37,542 bases of DNA from a virus. Below are positions 23,759 through 33,200 of this stretch, one piece after another. Numbering within the stretch: position 1 is the first letter of the stretch; every line of letters begins with the position of its first letter. Both the position numbers and the translations under genes were made by a program. The DNA lies in IMG/VR virus record IMGVR_UViG_3300044825_001642, positions 1 to 37,542 of that record; one strand, written 5' to 3'. Under the pieces are notes generated by a model. The model was not told the DNA's origin. It worked only from the letters and a program-made list of their open reading frames with translations, and searched no databases.

Positions 23759-26386
23759 ATGGGAACAGAATTTCATGTTATAGAAGTTGGATTTATAGGA
23801 TCATTTTTGGAAGAAAGAGCCGATAATGATGGTGATAATCTACGTAAAAATGTTTCTTTGAATGTTCCAAATAATAACATATATGTAATAAATCCTGTTA
23901 CTGGATTACTTGAAAGTAAAATTGAAAACGCAAATACTGATAATCCACAATTTGTTGAATTTAGTTCCGATAAACCTTCATCGCCCACAACAAATTTGAT
24001 AATAAAAAATATCGGAAAAACTATAAAAGTTATTAACAAAACTAATACAGAAACGTGTGTAAACGAAAAAATATCAGGAAGTAATTACATATACGATTCT
24101 GGATCAATTCCGCCTGGTGCAGAAGATTGTTTGAAGTCAATATATTTCACTTCAAATTCAAATATACATTGGCCTACAATGGAACAAACTTATGCAGTTT
24201 TGGATGATTTGAGTAAAAAAATTCCATATGATGAGGGGTTTTCAAAAAAATATTACAAAATACACCATTTAAGTGATGAACATTTAAGAATGGTAGAAAG
24301 TAATACAAAAATTTCTTACGATTTTCTTAAAAAACTACAAACTTTATTTTTATTCGATTCTGAATATCCTGATAATATGGATAACAGTAAAATAAAAATA
24401 TCTTCAGAATGGGATGGATTTTCTGTTGATAATAATGACTCAAACAATTTAGTGTATTCTGATTATTTTAAAACTGGAAGTGCAGAATATGCAAATTTTG
24501 TATTTCTTGTATCGGATAGAACATTAAATGATTTACACGAATATTTTTTGTCTGGATCTGTAGAAAAAACAAATTATTTTGATGCAACAAAGACATATAA
24601 TCCAGAAATTTTTATTGATAAAAAATATGAAAAAAAAGAAAATTATGGAAATTTAATATCATTAAAACCTAAAAATATAAGTTTAGAAAATCCTTCAAAT
24701 CAAGTAGTTGCAACAGAGGAACAAATTTTAGACATTTTATACAAAAAAGAGTTGTATAGAATGGATCCATCAGTTACCGATTTAGATTTAGTATACGATG
24801 TGGTTGCAACAAATATATTCATGGATATTATAGAAGATAACTCTTTATTCACAATAAATAAGGTGGACAATATTCCTGTTGATGTAGAATTGATTGCAGA
24901 GACATCATCAATACAAGAAAATATAAATATAATAAATCCTTTGATAACAAAATACGATGAATTGATTCCAACAAATAAGATGATAATAAACAATAAAGTA
25001 TTTTCCTTAATAAAGGAATATGTTAATTTTCAGATAAACAATAGATTTCCACCAAGACAAAATATAGAAATATCAAAGGATAAATTTGGAACTTTATTTA
25101 AAACTAAACCATTTTTTATAGCAACAGAAGATGGATTGTCATTTTTTCCTGATAACATGGCAAGAACTTTTACATTAACTGTTGATCCAAACACATCTTT
25201 TATTACAGTAACTACTTCTAGTATTCAAAATCCGCCTGAAACTTTATTACAAAACGTTGATCAATTTTTAAATGATGTTGTTGAAATAGTTCCTGCAACA
25301 AATTTAACATTAAAATCAATAAATGTTGCAACAGATTATGCAAAATCAAAAACGGTTTTTGTAACTAAACCAATTTTTTCAAATGGTTTAGATAGAAATA
25401 GTAGTTTTTATACATCTTCTGCACCAAGTAGTCATTTAAATTATTATATTCCAGTTTATACTGATAATTCTAACAATCCATTATCAAAACATATATTTGA
25501 TATTGCTTATGCACATATTTCTGGATCTGGATCATCCTATCTAAATAATGACACAGAACATTTGCCTTCAAAAACTTTATACAAAAAATATTTGGCAGAA
25601 TGTTTTGGAAATCAAGAGTATATGGTTTTTAAAAATAATCCAAAAACTGATCATTTTTACATAATAGAATTTAATAGAGATTTGTTCCGAGATAGATTGG
25701 ATAGTCAAAATATGCAAATTACTTTTTCGCCAATATCTTCAAGTTTAAATCAAACTTTTAATACGGGTAGTAATTTTTCTTCCAATCAAAATTCAAATAT
25801 AATATACAAATTGATAGATGATAGTAAGACATTGACTGCATATTCTGCATCAATGTTTGGTACAGAAGAATACTACAATTTAGTAGAAGGAACACAACAA
25901 GATGGATTAAAATACGAAGACGATGAATCAGAATCTTGGGGTATGGTATTTCCAAGAAGGGGTCTTATATTATTAGATGCTCAAATTTTAGACAAGTATT
26001 GTAATTTTAATACAGTAACAGGATCATTTAATGGTGATAATATACAAAAATTATTCGTATCTTTAAGTTCTTCTTGTGCACCAAATTTATCAAGAACAAA
26101 TCACGAATATTGGTATGTAAGGTCTGCAGAAGAATATTCAGATGAAAATTATTTTTGTAGAGTTAATAAAAATGAATTTAATTACACGAATAATTATACA
26201 TACATAAGCGGCTCTACTAGAAAAATTTTCTATGATAGATTAAACAATTCTTCAAAGGTGTACATATCAACCATTGGTTTGTATGATGATAACAGAAATT
26301 TAATAGCTGTTGGTAAGTTGAAAAAACCGTTATTAAAAGATAGTAGTGAAGAATATATTTTTAACGTTAGAATAAAATCCAACTAA
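23759..26386 (+). CDS. Fibre/decoration paralogue 4
   Basis: An 875-residue protein starting one base after the previous stop. The N-terminal 540 residues are a mix of beta and helical segments without a recognised domain. The shared module occupies about 540-875: F-D-I-A-Y-A-H-I-S-G-S-G-S, F-Y-I-I-E-F-N-R-D-L-F, Y-K-L-I-D-D-S, W-G-M-V-F-P-R-R-G-L-I-L-L-D-A, F-C-R-V-N-K-N-E-F-N-Y and Y-I-S-T-I-G-L-Y-D-D-N-R-N-L-I-A-V-G-K-L. The module is more diverged here than in paralogues 1-3. The gene ends in a TAATG overlap with paralogue 5. Likely a tail fibre or peripheral baseplate protein, with the unique N-terminal half giving a specific contact. Confidence 0.7.
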   Translation: MGTEFHVIEVGFIGSFLEERADNDGDNLRKNVSLNVPNNNIYVINPVTGLLESKIENANTDNPQFVEFSSDKPSSPTTNLIIKNIGKTIKVINKTNTETCVNEKISGSNYIYDSGSIPPGAEDCLKSIYFTSNSNIHWPTMEQTYAVLDDLSKKIPYDEGFSKKYYKIHHLSDEHLRMVESNTKISYDFLKKLQTLFLFDSEYPDNMDNSKIKISSEWDGFSVDNNDSNNLVYSDYFKTGSAEYANFVFLVSDRTLNDLHEYFLSGSVEKTNYFDATKTYNPEIFIDKKYEKKENYGNLISLKPKNISLENPSNQVVATEEQILDILYKKELYRMDPSVTDLDLVYDVVATNIFMDIIEDNSLFTINKVDNIPVDVELIAETSSIQENINIINPLITKYDELIPTNKMIINNKVFSLIKEYVNFQINNRFPPRQNIEISKDKFGTLFKTKPFFIATEDGLSFFPDNMARTFTLTVDPNTSFITVTTSSIQNPPETLLQNVDQFLNDVVEIVPATNLTLKSINVATDYAKSKTVFVTKPIFSNGLDRNSSFYTSSAPSSHLNYYIPVYTDNSNNPLSKHIFDIAYAHISGSGSSYLNNDTEHLPSKTLYKKYLAECFGNQEYMVFKNNPKTDHFYIIEFNRDLFRDRLDSQNMQITFSPISSSLNQTFNTGSNFSSNQNSNIIYKLIDDSKTLTAYSASMFGTEEYYNLVEGTQQDGLKYEDDESESWGMVFPRRGLILLDAQILDKYCNFNTVTGSFNGDNIQKLFVSLSSSCAPNLSRTNHEYWYVRSAEEYSDENYFCRVNKNEFNYTNNYTYISGSTRKIFYDRLNNSSKVYISTIGLYDDNRNLIAVGKLKKPLLKDSSEEYIFNVRIKSN

Positions 26387-28290
26387 TGAATACAAAAGGA
26401 ATAAATATAATATATGATCCAATAAGGATAGGTGATTACACCGTTAGATCCGTATCAACCGGTGGTAATCAACAAAATAGATCATCAACTCCAGTTAGAG
26501 GTTTTAATTCTAACAAAACTTGGATATTTACATCTGATGATGTTAAAAACTTTGCAAACGAAGAAACTGAAATAGTGGATATAGTTTGGTCTACTGCAAA
26601 TTTTTCATTTTTTAATGCTATAAAGGCATGGATTCAGCAGTTGGGAACAACTTCAATTATTGTTACTGAAGGATCCAATATATCAAATTTGGATGCAGAA
26701 AAAATAAACGTTTTTAGATATTTCTATCCTGAAAATGACAAATATTTTGGAAATATATTAAATGTTTCATCATCTTTGTATCAAAACACATATCAACACC
26801 AACCATTAGATCCTAAAATTTTATGGTATTATTTGGATCACAATTATTACAGAGATTATAGAACGGACAAAAATCCTGCTGATGAAACAAATTTTGATAC
26901 AAACAACTATCTTTCACCTACCGGATCTATAATAATTTTTCCAAGAAAAATGACCGGTGAGATAATAAAAAAAGAATCATTAAGACTAAAAAATATAAAT
27001 CCAGTTGATGATGTGTATGAATATGTTGTTGTTGATGACGGTATAGGAAATATAGTAGATACAACAATAGATGACACAAAAATAATAGACCACAGATATA
27101 ATATGTTGTATGTTGGTTTCAATGAAAAATATAGAGAAACAAATTTTGTAAATACAAAACTTGATTATGTTTTAGATTGGTCTAATAATTTGAATGAAGT
27201 AAAGGTAATAAATAAAAGAAAAATATCATATACCGATGGCATACCAACAACTGATACACAAGAAAAATCAGGAGTATGTGCAAATTTTAGCGGTTCATAC
27301 CTAGAAGTAACCGATAATGAAATGTTTAATTTTACGAATAATTTAGATTTTGCATTTAGTTTTTGGATTAACATACCACCAACACAATCAATAGAAACAT
27401 TTGAATATAATCCAATTTTTGATAAAAAAACGATAAAACCAATAGATGTTTATTCAAGTACAACAGGAGTATATTCAGTAGATAGCAACATGGAAAGTAA
27501 ACAATATCCATTTGATATTGTATTAACTAACAGAACAAATGCAGAACCTTACAAAATACAATTCAAACAAAGTGATAGCGTATTAACATCAACAGTTTCT
27601 TCAAATGAATTATCAACTAACGAATGGCATCATATTGTTTGTCAAAAAACTGGAAGTGTTTATGAAGTTTGGGTAGATGGAAATTTGAACGATTCAACTA
27701 ACGTTAATATAATAAGTAATGTTCAAAATAAAAATAAATTTTACATAGCAGGAAACGGAACAACTCAAAATAATTTTTCTGGATCACTTGATGAAATAAG
27801 AATTTTTAACAAGGCATTAAATGAAAATGAAATACAAAATTTGGGCGATAATAGTTTAAAATACGGATATGCTTATCAAAGAAAAGAAATTGGAAACGTT
27901 TATTATGAAACCGGAGTAGTAATAGTTTCTGATCCAAGACCTAAATATAAAAACGCATTTTTAGGAAGAAATGGAATATTTGACTATCAAAATTTTGAGT
28001 TTGGTTTTGAAGGGGGATTTAAAAGTATAAATACAATATATGAACATGAAATTGTTTGTAGTATTGAAAAACATAAATTTAACTTTACACAAAATCCGTC
28101 ATCCTTGACAAAATATACAAATAGAATAAATACAAAACCATATGTAACAAATTCAGAATTTACACCATACATAACCACAATAGGTCTGTACAATGATAAT
28201 CACGATTTAGTTGCAGTTGCTAAATTAGCAACACCACTTAAAAAAAGAAAAGATATAGATGTAAACATAATAATAAGGTTTGATATGTAA
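26386..28290 (+). CDS. Fibre/decoration paralogue 5 with an inserted LamG domain
   Basis: A 634-residue, most diverged member of the set. The N-terminal part (1-290) includes a mixed region around W-S-T-A-N-F-S-F-F-N-A-I-K-A-W. Residues about 295-485 are a clear LamG/concanavalin-type domain: C-A-N-F-S-G-S-Y-L-E-V, L-D-F-A-F-S-F-W-I, E-W-H-H-I-V-C-Q-K, Y-E-V-W-V-D-G-N-L, F-Y-I-A-G-N-G and S-L-D-E-I-R-I-F-N-K-A-L. After it the C-terminal half of the shared module resumes with I-G-N-V-Y-Y-E-T-G-V-V-I-V-S-D and ends with Y-I-T-T-I-G-L-Y-N-D-N-H-D-L-V-A-V-A-K-L. LamG domains usually bind sugars, so this is the best candidate here for a receptor-contacting protein, though that is inference. Confidence 0.75.
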   Translation: MNTKGINIIYDPIRIGDYTVRSVSTGGNQQNRSSTPVRGFNSNKTWIFTSDDVKNFANEETEIVDIVWSTANFSFFNAIKAWIQQLGTTSIIVTEGSNISNLDAEKINVFRYFYPENDKYFGNILNVSSSLYQNTYQHQPLDPKILWYYLDHNYYRDYRTDKNPADETNFDTNNYLSPTGSIIIFPRKMTGEIIKKESLRLKNINPVDDVYEYVVVDDGIGNIVDTTIDDTKIIDHRYNMLYVGFNEKYRETNFVNTKLDYVLDWSNNLNEVKVINKRKISYTDGIPTTDTQEKSGVCANFSGSYLEVTDNEMFNFTNNLDFAFSFWINIPPTQSIETFEYNPIFDKKTIKPIDVYSSTTGVYSVDSNMESKQYPFDIVLTNRTNAEPYKIQFKQSDSVLTSTVSSNELSTNEWHHIVCQKTGSVYEVWVDGNLNDSTNVNIISNVQNKNKFYIAGNGTTQNNFSGSLDEIRIFNKALNENEIQNLGDNSLKYGYAYQRKEIGNVYYETGVVIVSDPRPKYKNAFLGRNGIFDYQNFEFGFEGGFKSINTIYEHEIVCSIEKHKFNFTQNPSSLTKYTNRINTKPYVTNSEFTPYITTIGLYNDNHDLVAVAKLATPLKKRKDIDVNIIIRFDM

Positions 28291-28704
28291 ATGCGTAGAA
28301 ATCAAGTTGCAATAAAACACGGATTCCGTAGTGGATTGGAAGAAAATATAAATGACTTATTAAAAGAATCCAATAAAATTTTTGGTTATGAAACAGAAAA
28401 ATTACCATACATACAACCAGAAACAAAACACAAATACACTCCAGATTTTGTGATGATAAAAAGAGGTGGTAAAAAAATGTATGTTGAAACAAAGGGTAGA
28501 TGGGTAAAGACAGACAGACTAAAATTTGATTTAGTATTTGAACAATATCCAGATATAGATATTCGTTTTGTATTTCAAAATCCAAACGCAAAGCTATACA
28601 AGGGAAGTAAAACAACTTATGCTCAATACTGTGATAAGAAGGGTTGGCTATGGGCAAAAAAAGAAATACCTCAAGAATGGTTGGATGAATGTTTAGATTT
28701 GTAA
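28291..28704 (+). CDS. T7 endonuclease I-like Holliday-junction resolvase
   Basis: A 137-residue protein very like T7 gene 3 endonuclease I, a homodimeric resolvase that cleaves four-way junctions and branched DNA. The catalytic set is intact and well spaced: Glu17 in R-S-G-L-E, Asp52 in Y-T-P-D-F, Glu66 and Lys68 in E-T-K-G. Further family matches are L-P-Y-I-Q-P, K-L-Y-K-G-S-K-T-T-Y-A-Q-Y-C and I-P-Q-E-W. Length is close to T7 endonuclease I (149 residues). T4 itself uses the unrelated endonuclease VII (gp49) for this job. It directly follows the fibre genes with no gap and no evident ribosome-binding site, yet functionally belongs with the recombination genes downstream. It probably resolves replicative branches before packaging. 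Confidence 0.93.
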   Translation: MRRNQVAIKHGFRSGLEENINDLLKESNKIFGYETEKLPYIQPETKHKYTPDFVMIKRGGKKMYVETKGRWVKTDRLKFDLVFEQYPDIDIRFVFQNPNAKLYKGSKTTYAQYCDKKGWLWAKKEIPQEWLDECLDL

Positions 28705-28719
28705 AAAAAAATAAATGTA

Positions 28720-28726
28720 TATTTAT
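28720..28726 (+). promoter_or_regulatory. TATTTAT box, candidate promoter or part of a small hairpin
   Basis: TATTTAT lies in the 66-base gap before ATG 28771, 44 bases upstream of it. It also overlaps a 7-bp inverted repeat, AATAAAT (28710-28716) with ATTTATT (28721-28727), that could be a weak end-of-transcript hairpin. Both readings are possible; it is listed because the word recurs in three other gaps. Confidence 0.25.
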
Positions 28727-28770
28727 TGTAAACTGAAATAATTTTTCTAAATTGAAGTGAGAGAAAACAT

Positions 28771-29265
28771 ATGTTGAAACTTAAAGACATATTAACAGAA
28801 GCCGTAGAAGGAGAAATAAAATGGGAAACCGATCCAATGGTAGACGGCTTCAACGGCATATTTCTTGGTCCAGATGGCAAAAATTTTAGAATAAAGATTG
28901 GGAATCTCCCATTAGACTATATTACACCTGCAGACAAACAACTACTTGATACTTTATGGAAAGATAAAACATCTGAATCCAAATTTGATGATTATGGTTA
29001 CATATGTCTATGTTATGATACAAAAACAAAGGGACGTGGAAAATTGGATTCATCTACAATATCAAAAGTTTCAAATATGTTTGTAGATATTCTTGCTGCT
29101 AAACTTAAAGCAGATAGAGTGGAATATGTATATTTTCAATCATCTAAACGTCCGGTATCAGGGCAACTCCATTCAATGATAGCTCCTAAAATTGCATCAA
29201 AAATGGGATTTCAAGTTAAACAGATTAAAAGTGGTTGGATGGTAGGAAAGGATATATTTAAATAA
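28771..29265 (+). CDS. Unknown protein, 164 residues
   Basis: A soluble 164-residue protein. Features seen: the N-terminus L-K-L-K-D-I-L-T-E-A, a beta-hairpin-like G-I-F-L-G-P-D-G-K-N-F-R-I-K-I-G, a Y-G-Y-I-C-L-C-Y-D-T-K-T-K-G-R-G-K-L strand-turn, a helix S-N-M-F-V-D-I-L-A-A-K-L, and a C-terminal G-F-Q-V-K-Q-I-K-S-G-W. The alternation of strands with a helix after a G-R-G-K turn is faintly like an acyltransferase (GNAT) fold, but I see no convincing CoA-binding motif, so no function is assigned. The start is well supported by GTGAGAG (28756-28762). It stands alone between two intergenic regions and ends just before a perfect inverted repeat. Confidence 0.65.
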   Translation: MLKLKDILTEAVEGEIKWETDPMVDGFNGIFLGPDGKNFRIKIGNLPLDYITPADKQLLDTLWKDKTSESKFDDYGYICLCYDTKTKGRGKLDSSTISKVSNMFVDILAAKLKADRVEYVYFQSSKRPVSGQLHSMIAPKIASKMGFQVKQIKSGWMVGKDIFK

Positions 29266-29276
29266 TAAAATGCTTG

Positions 29277-29313
29277 TAATTGTCACAAATTTTTACTATA
29301 TTTGTGACAATTA
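29277..29313 (+). promoter_or_regulatory. Perfect 14-bp inverted repeat (operator or terminator) before the primase gene
   Basis: TAATTGTCACAAAT (29277-29290) and ATTTGTGACAATTA (29300-29313) are exact complements around a nine-base loop, in the 70-base gap between the unknown 164-residue gene and the primase. As RNA it would form a long uninterrupted stem, but the 3' side continues TTGTTTTAC rather than a clean U-run and the stem has only three G-C pairs. The TTGTCACAAAT/ATTTGTGACAA symmetry also suits a dimeric repressor or activator site controlling the primase-SbcDC operon. Confidence 0.55.
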
Positions 29314-29335
29314 TTGTTTTACATAAAGTGTATCT

Positions 29336-30289
29336 ATGATTAACTACGATTTGTTATCGCTTGTAGAAAAAGTTCTCGGTAAAGGTAGACGGACATCTGG
29401 CAACAATTATTCGTTCTTCTCACCGTTCATAGCCCACTACAAACCAAAACTTGAAATAGACTTATCTGTAAGCAACAATGCACAAAACCCATGGCATTGT
29501 TGGGTTAGTAATGCTAAGGGTAGAAGCATAGTTTCACTTTTCAAAAAATTAAAAGTTGGTAGACAATACCAAGAAGACCTTAATAAAATCCTCAAAACAA
29601 AAAACCTATACATTCAGAATAATACCGAAACAAAAGAAGAATTAGTTTTACCAAAAGAATTTATCAGTTTATATCAGTTTCCAAAGATAAAAGATATTCA
29701 GATAAAGATGCAAATGAAACAGGCATTGAATTATTTGAAATCCAGAGGAATTGGTAGAACCGATATTTTGAGATACGGTATCGGTTATTGTCCTAATGGT
29801 AATTATTCTGGTAGAATTATAGTCCCATCTTACGATGAAAATTTTAATATAAATTTTTTCGTTTCTCGTTCCATATTTGAAGAAGACAAATTGAAATATA
29901 AAAATCCAAAATGGAGCAAAGATGTTATTGGATTTGAAAGTTTCATAAATTGGGAAGAACCCATTACACTTGTTGAAGGTGTGTTCGATGCAATTACTGC
30001 TAGGTACAATGCCATTCCACTATTTGGCAAAATAATTCAACCGAGACTTATGGAAAAGATATTGTTGCGTAAACCACCAAAAGTAATTGTTGCACTTGAT
30101 AATGATGCATTAAATGATTCAATAAAAATTTCATCAAAATTATTATGTGAAGGCATTGAAGTGTCAATGGTTAAAATGGAACAAAAAGATATAAATGAAA
30201 TGGGTTTCAAAGATTTCGTTGGTGTTAAAAACGAAACAAAACCCACAGACAGTTACGATATTATTAAACAGAGGATAATGTATGTATAA
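29336..30289 (+). CDS. DnaG-type DNA primase with TOPRIM domain and degenerate zinc motif
   Basis: A 317-residue primase, the enzyme that makes RNA primers for lagging-strand synthesis (role of T4 gp61). The core matches DnaG: Y-L-K-S-R-G-I-G (133-140), G-R-I-I-V-P-S-Y-D (159-167) and K-Y-K-N-P (187-191). The TOPRIM domain has E-G-V-F-D-A-I with Glu214 and A-L-D-N-D with Asp255 and Asp257. The N-terminal segment (24-75) aligns with a CHC2 zinc ribbon by layout, ending W-H-C-W and S-I-V-S-L-F, but only one Cys remains, so zinc binding is probably lost. It is shorter than DnaG and has no helicase domain. It overlaps the SbcD-SbcC gene by eight bases, forming a replication/recombination pair. 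Confidence 0.85.
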   Translation: MINYDLLSLVEKVLGKGRRTSGNNYSFFSPFIAHYKPKLEIDLSVSNNAQNPWHCWVSNAKGRSIVSLFKKLKVGRQYQEDLNKILKTKNLYIQNNTETKEELVLPKEFISLYQFPKIKDIQIKMQMKQALNYLKSRGIGRTDILRYGIGYCPNGNYSGRIIVPSYDENFNINFFVSRSIFEEDKLKYKNPKWSKDVIGFESFINWEEPITLVEGVFDAITARYNAIPLFGKIIQPRLMEKILLRKPPKVIVALDNDALNDSIKISSKLLCEGIEVSMVKMEQKDINEMGFKDFVGVKNETKPTDSYDIIKQRIMYV

Positions 30290-33200
30290 AGAAATTTTAA
30301 AGACAAACGGTTACATTTATCAAGTAGAAAAAATAATACATATTGCAGATGTCCACATTCGTAATTACAAACGGCATGACGAATATCGTAGTGTATTTAA
30401 AAAATTGTATGATTTCTGTAAACTCAAAGTTGAAGAAAATAAAAATACAATAATTTATCTGGCAGGTGACATTGTTCATTCTAAAACAGATATGACTCCA
30501 GAACTGATTGATTTGGTTACTGAATTTCTTGATACACTTTCACGTATTGCGCCAACAATTTTAATTGCGGGAAATCACGACTGTAATTTAAATAATAGAT
30601 CTAGAATGGATGCACTTTCACCGATAGTTTCTTTGATAGATAGTGATTTCAATAATCTTTTTTATTTGAAAGAAACCGGTGTTTACACATTAAAAAATAT
30701 AGACTTTGTTCTAAATTCTGTTTATGAAAAACCAGAAAACTTTATATCACCGGATGATATTGAAGGGGATAACACAAAAATAGTATTGTTTCACGGTGCA
30801 ATAGATATGGCATCTACTGACATGGGAACTTTTATGAAGAATAAAAGTTTGACTATGGAAAAATTTGATGGTTTTGATTATGGTATGTTTGGTGATATAC
30901 ATAAGTTTCAATATTTGGATGTAGATTGTAAATTTGCTTATGCAGGTTCTCTGATTCAACAGAATTTTGGTGAGGGATTGAATCATGGTATAATCGAATG
31001 GGATATTAAAAACGGTAAGTCAAAATTTATTGAGATAAAAAATGATTGGTCATTCCATACAATAGAAGTTGAAGACGGTAAAATAAAAAAAGATAGTTCA
31101 AACTATTCAAAAAATAACATAGTAAGAATAAAATCAACTAACACATCTAACTCCGATTTGTTTAATATCATAACGGATATAAAAACAAAAATAAATGTTA
31201 TTGACATTAGAGTTCAGAGAGTAAGTAATAAACTTACATCTGCAAATACCCAAACAAAAAACATTATTGGTGATATTAGAGACATTGATTATCAAAACAA
31301 ATTGATTAGGGATTTTGTAAAAAAAGGATTTAATGTAACAGATGAAATCTTAATTAAGATTGAAGAAATAAATGAAAAGATAAATCGAAAATTGAAAGAT
31401 ACTGACATCGTAAGAAATGTTGTTTGGCAACCAATTAAGTTTGAATTTGATAATATGTTTTCTTATGGTGAAGGGAATGTAATACATTTTGATGGAATGA
31501 ATGGAATATACGGATTGTTTGCACCAAATGCAAGTGGTAAGTCTTCTATATTAGATGCTTTGATGTTTTGCTTATTCGATAAATGTTCAAGAACATTTAA
31601 GGCATCACAGGTAATGAATAACAGACAAAATTCATTCAAATGTAAATTACATTTTATGATTGGTGAAATTGATTACTACATAGAAAGAACTGCAACTAGA
31701 GATAAAAAGGGAAATGCTAAAGTAATTGTAAATTTCTATTACATAAAGGATGGAGATAAACATTCCTTGAATGGTGAAGATAGAGATGGAACGAACTTTA
31801 CTATAAGAAAATACATCGGAACATATGATGATTTTATTTTAACTGCAATGTCCGTTCAAGGAAACAATACGAATTTTGTTGATAAGGCACAAAGGGAGAG
31901 AAAAGATTTACTTGCACAGTTTTTAGATTTGGATTTATTTGAAGAATTAAATTCTATTGCAGGTGATGAAGTAAAAGAAGTTCAGGCACTCATAAAAGAG
32001 TTTGGTAAACAAGATTATTCTACAAAGATTGCAAATTCAAAAATAAAATACAAAGAGTATTTTGAAAAAATGGATGAACTCACAAGTCAAAAGGATTATT
32101 TGAATAAAACTGCTGAGGGAATAAATGATGAACTTGTTAAGTTGAATAAAGAATTGGTTGAACTGAAAGATATTGATGATACCGATAATGTTGATGAACT
32201 TGAACATAAAATAGAAAATACGGAAAATAAATTGCTTTCTTTGAACAAAGAAATGATGGATATTGAATTGGATTTAGTAAGACTTCAAAACAAATCAAAT
32301 GAAATTCAAAAAAATATTTTGGAACTAAACGAAGAAGAACTATTTGACAAAAAAGAATACTTAGATAGAAAAATAAAATTCTTATCGGAGCAAGAATCGG
32401 AATTAAATAGTGCAGAGTTGAAATTGAATCATTGTTTAAAAAAAATAGAAAATTTGAAAAACCATGAATATGATCCTAATTGTTCTTTCTGTGTAAATAA
32501 TGTTTTTGTAAAAGATGCCGAAGAGGCAAAAAGATTATTATGGGGTTATGAACAGGATAGGGATGAGTTAAAACTAGAAATAAAATACTTAAAAAATGAA
32601 ATAGAATTGAATCAATCTGTTTATGATTTAATTGATAAATTGACACAATATAAAAAAGAACATTCTGATACTGAAAAATCCATGTTAAGTTTGGAAAAAA
32701 ATCTTTTGGACAAAAAACAAGAGAAGGATCAATCGGATGATGTTATTAAGAAGTTAAATGAAAAGTTAGAACGGATAGAAAATAATAAACTAATAGTTGA
32801 AAACAATATACGGGTAAAAAATGAAATATCATCTATTACTGAAAATAAACAAAATATACTTCGAGAGATAAAATCAATAGAAGAACAAATAATAGAAACA
32901 AGTGGTCACTTAAAATTGAATGAACAAGTAATCACTGACTGTGAGAGATCATTGGAAAAACTAAAAGAATTGGAAAAAGAATTTTATGCATACGACTATT
33001 ATTTGAAAGCCGTAAATAGAAATGGTGTTCCATATGAATTGATTGCTGAAGCATTGCCAAGAATACAAAATGAAACGAATAACATTCTTGCACAAATAGT
33101 TGATTTCCAAGTCCTATTTGATACGGATGGAAAAAGTATAAATACTTACATAGTTTATGACGATGATCGTTTCTGGCCGTTAGAACTTTCAAGTGGTATG

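Noticed and set aside
18367-28290. A diversity-generating retroelement or phase-variation system in the repeated fibre genes
   Set aside because: No reverse transcriptase, template/variable repeat pair or recombinase is visible; the similarity is at protein-module level with diverged DNA.
28704-29336. tRNA genes or a CRISPR array in the intergenic stretches around the 28771 gene
   Set aside because: No cloverleaf-like segment or regularly spaced direct repeats were seen; the gaps hold only ribosome-binding sites, an A/T box and one inverted repeat.
31050-31450. Possibility that the SbcD and SbcC parts are two genes joined by a missed stop
   Set aside because: The frame is continuous with no ribosome-binding site or suitable internal start before the ATPase domain, and the linker encodes a plausible charged helical segment; only re-sequencing could overturn this.
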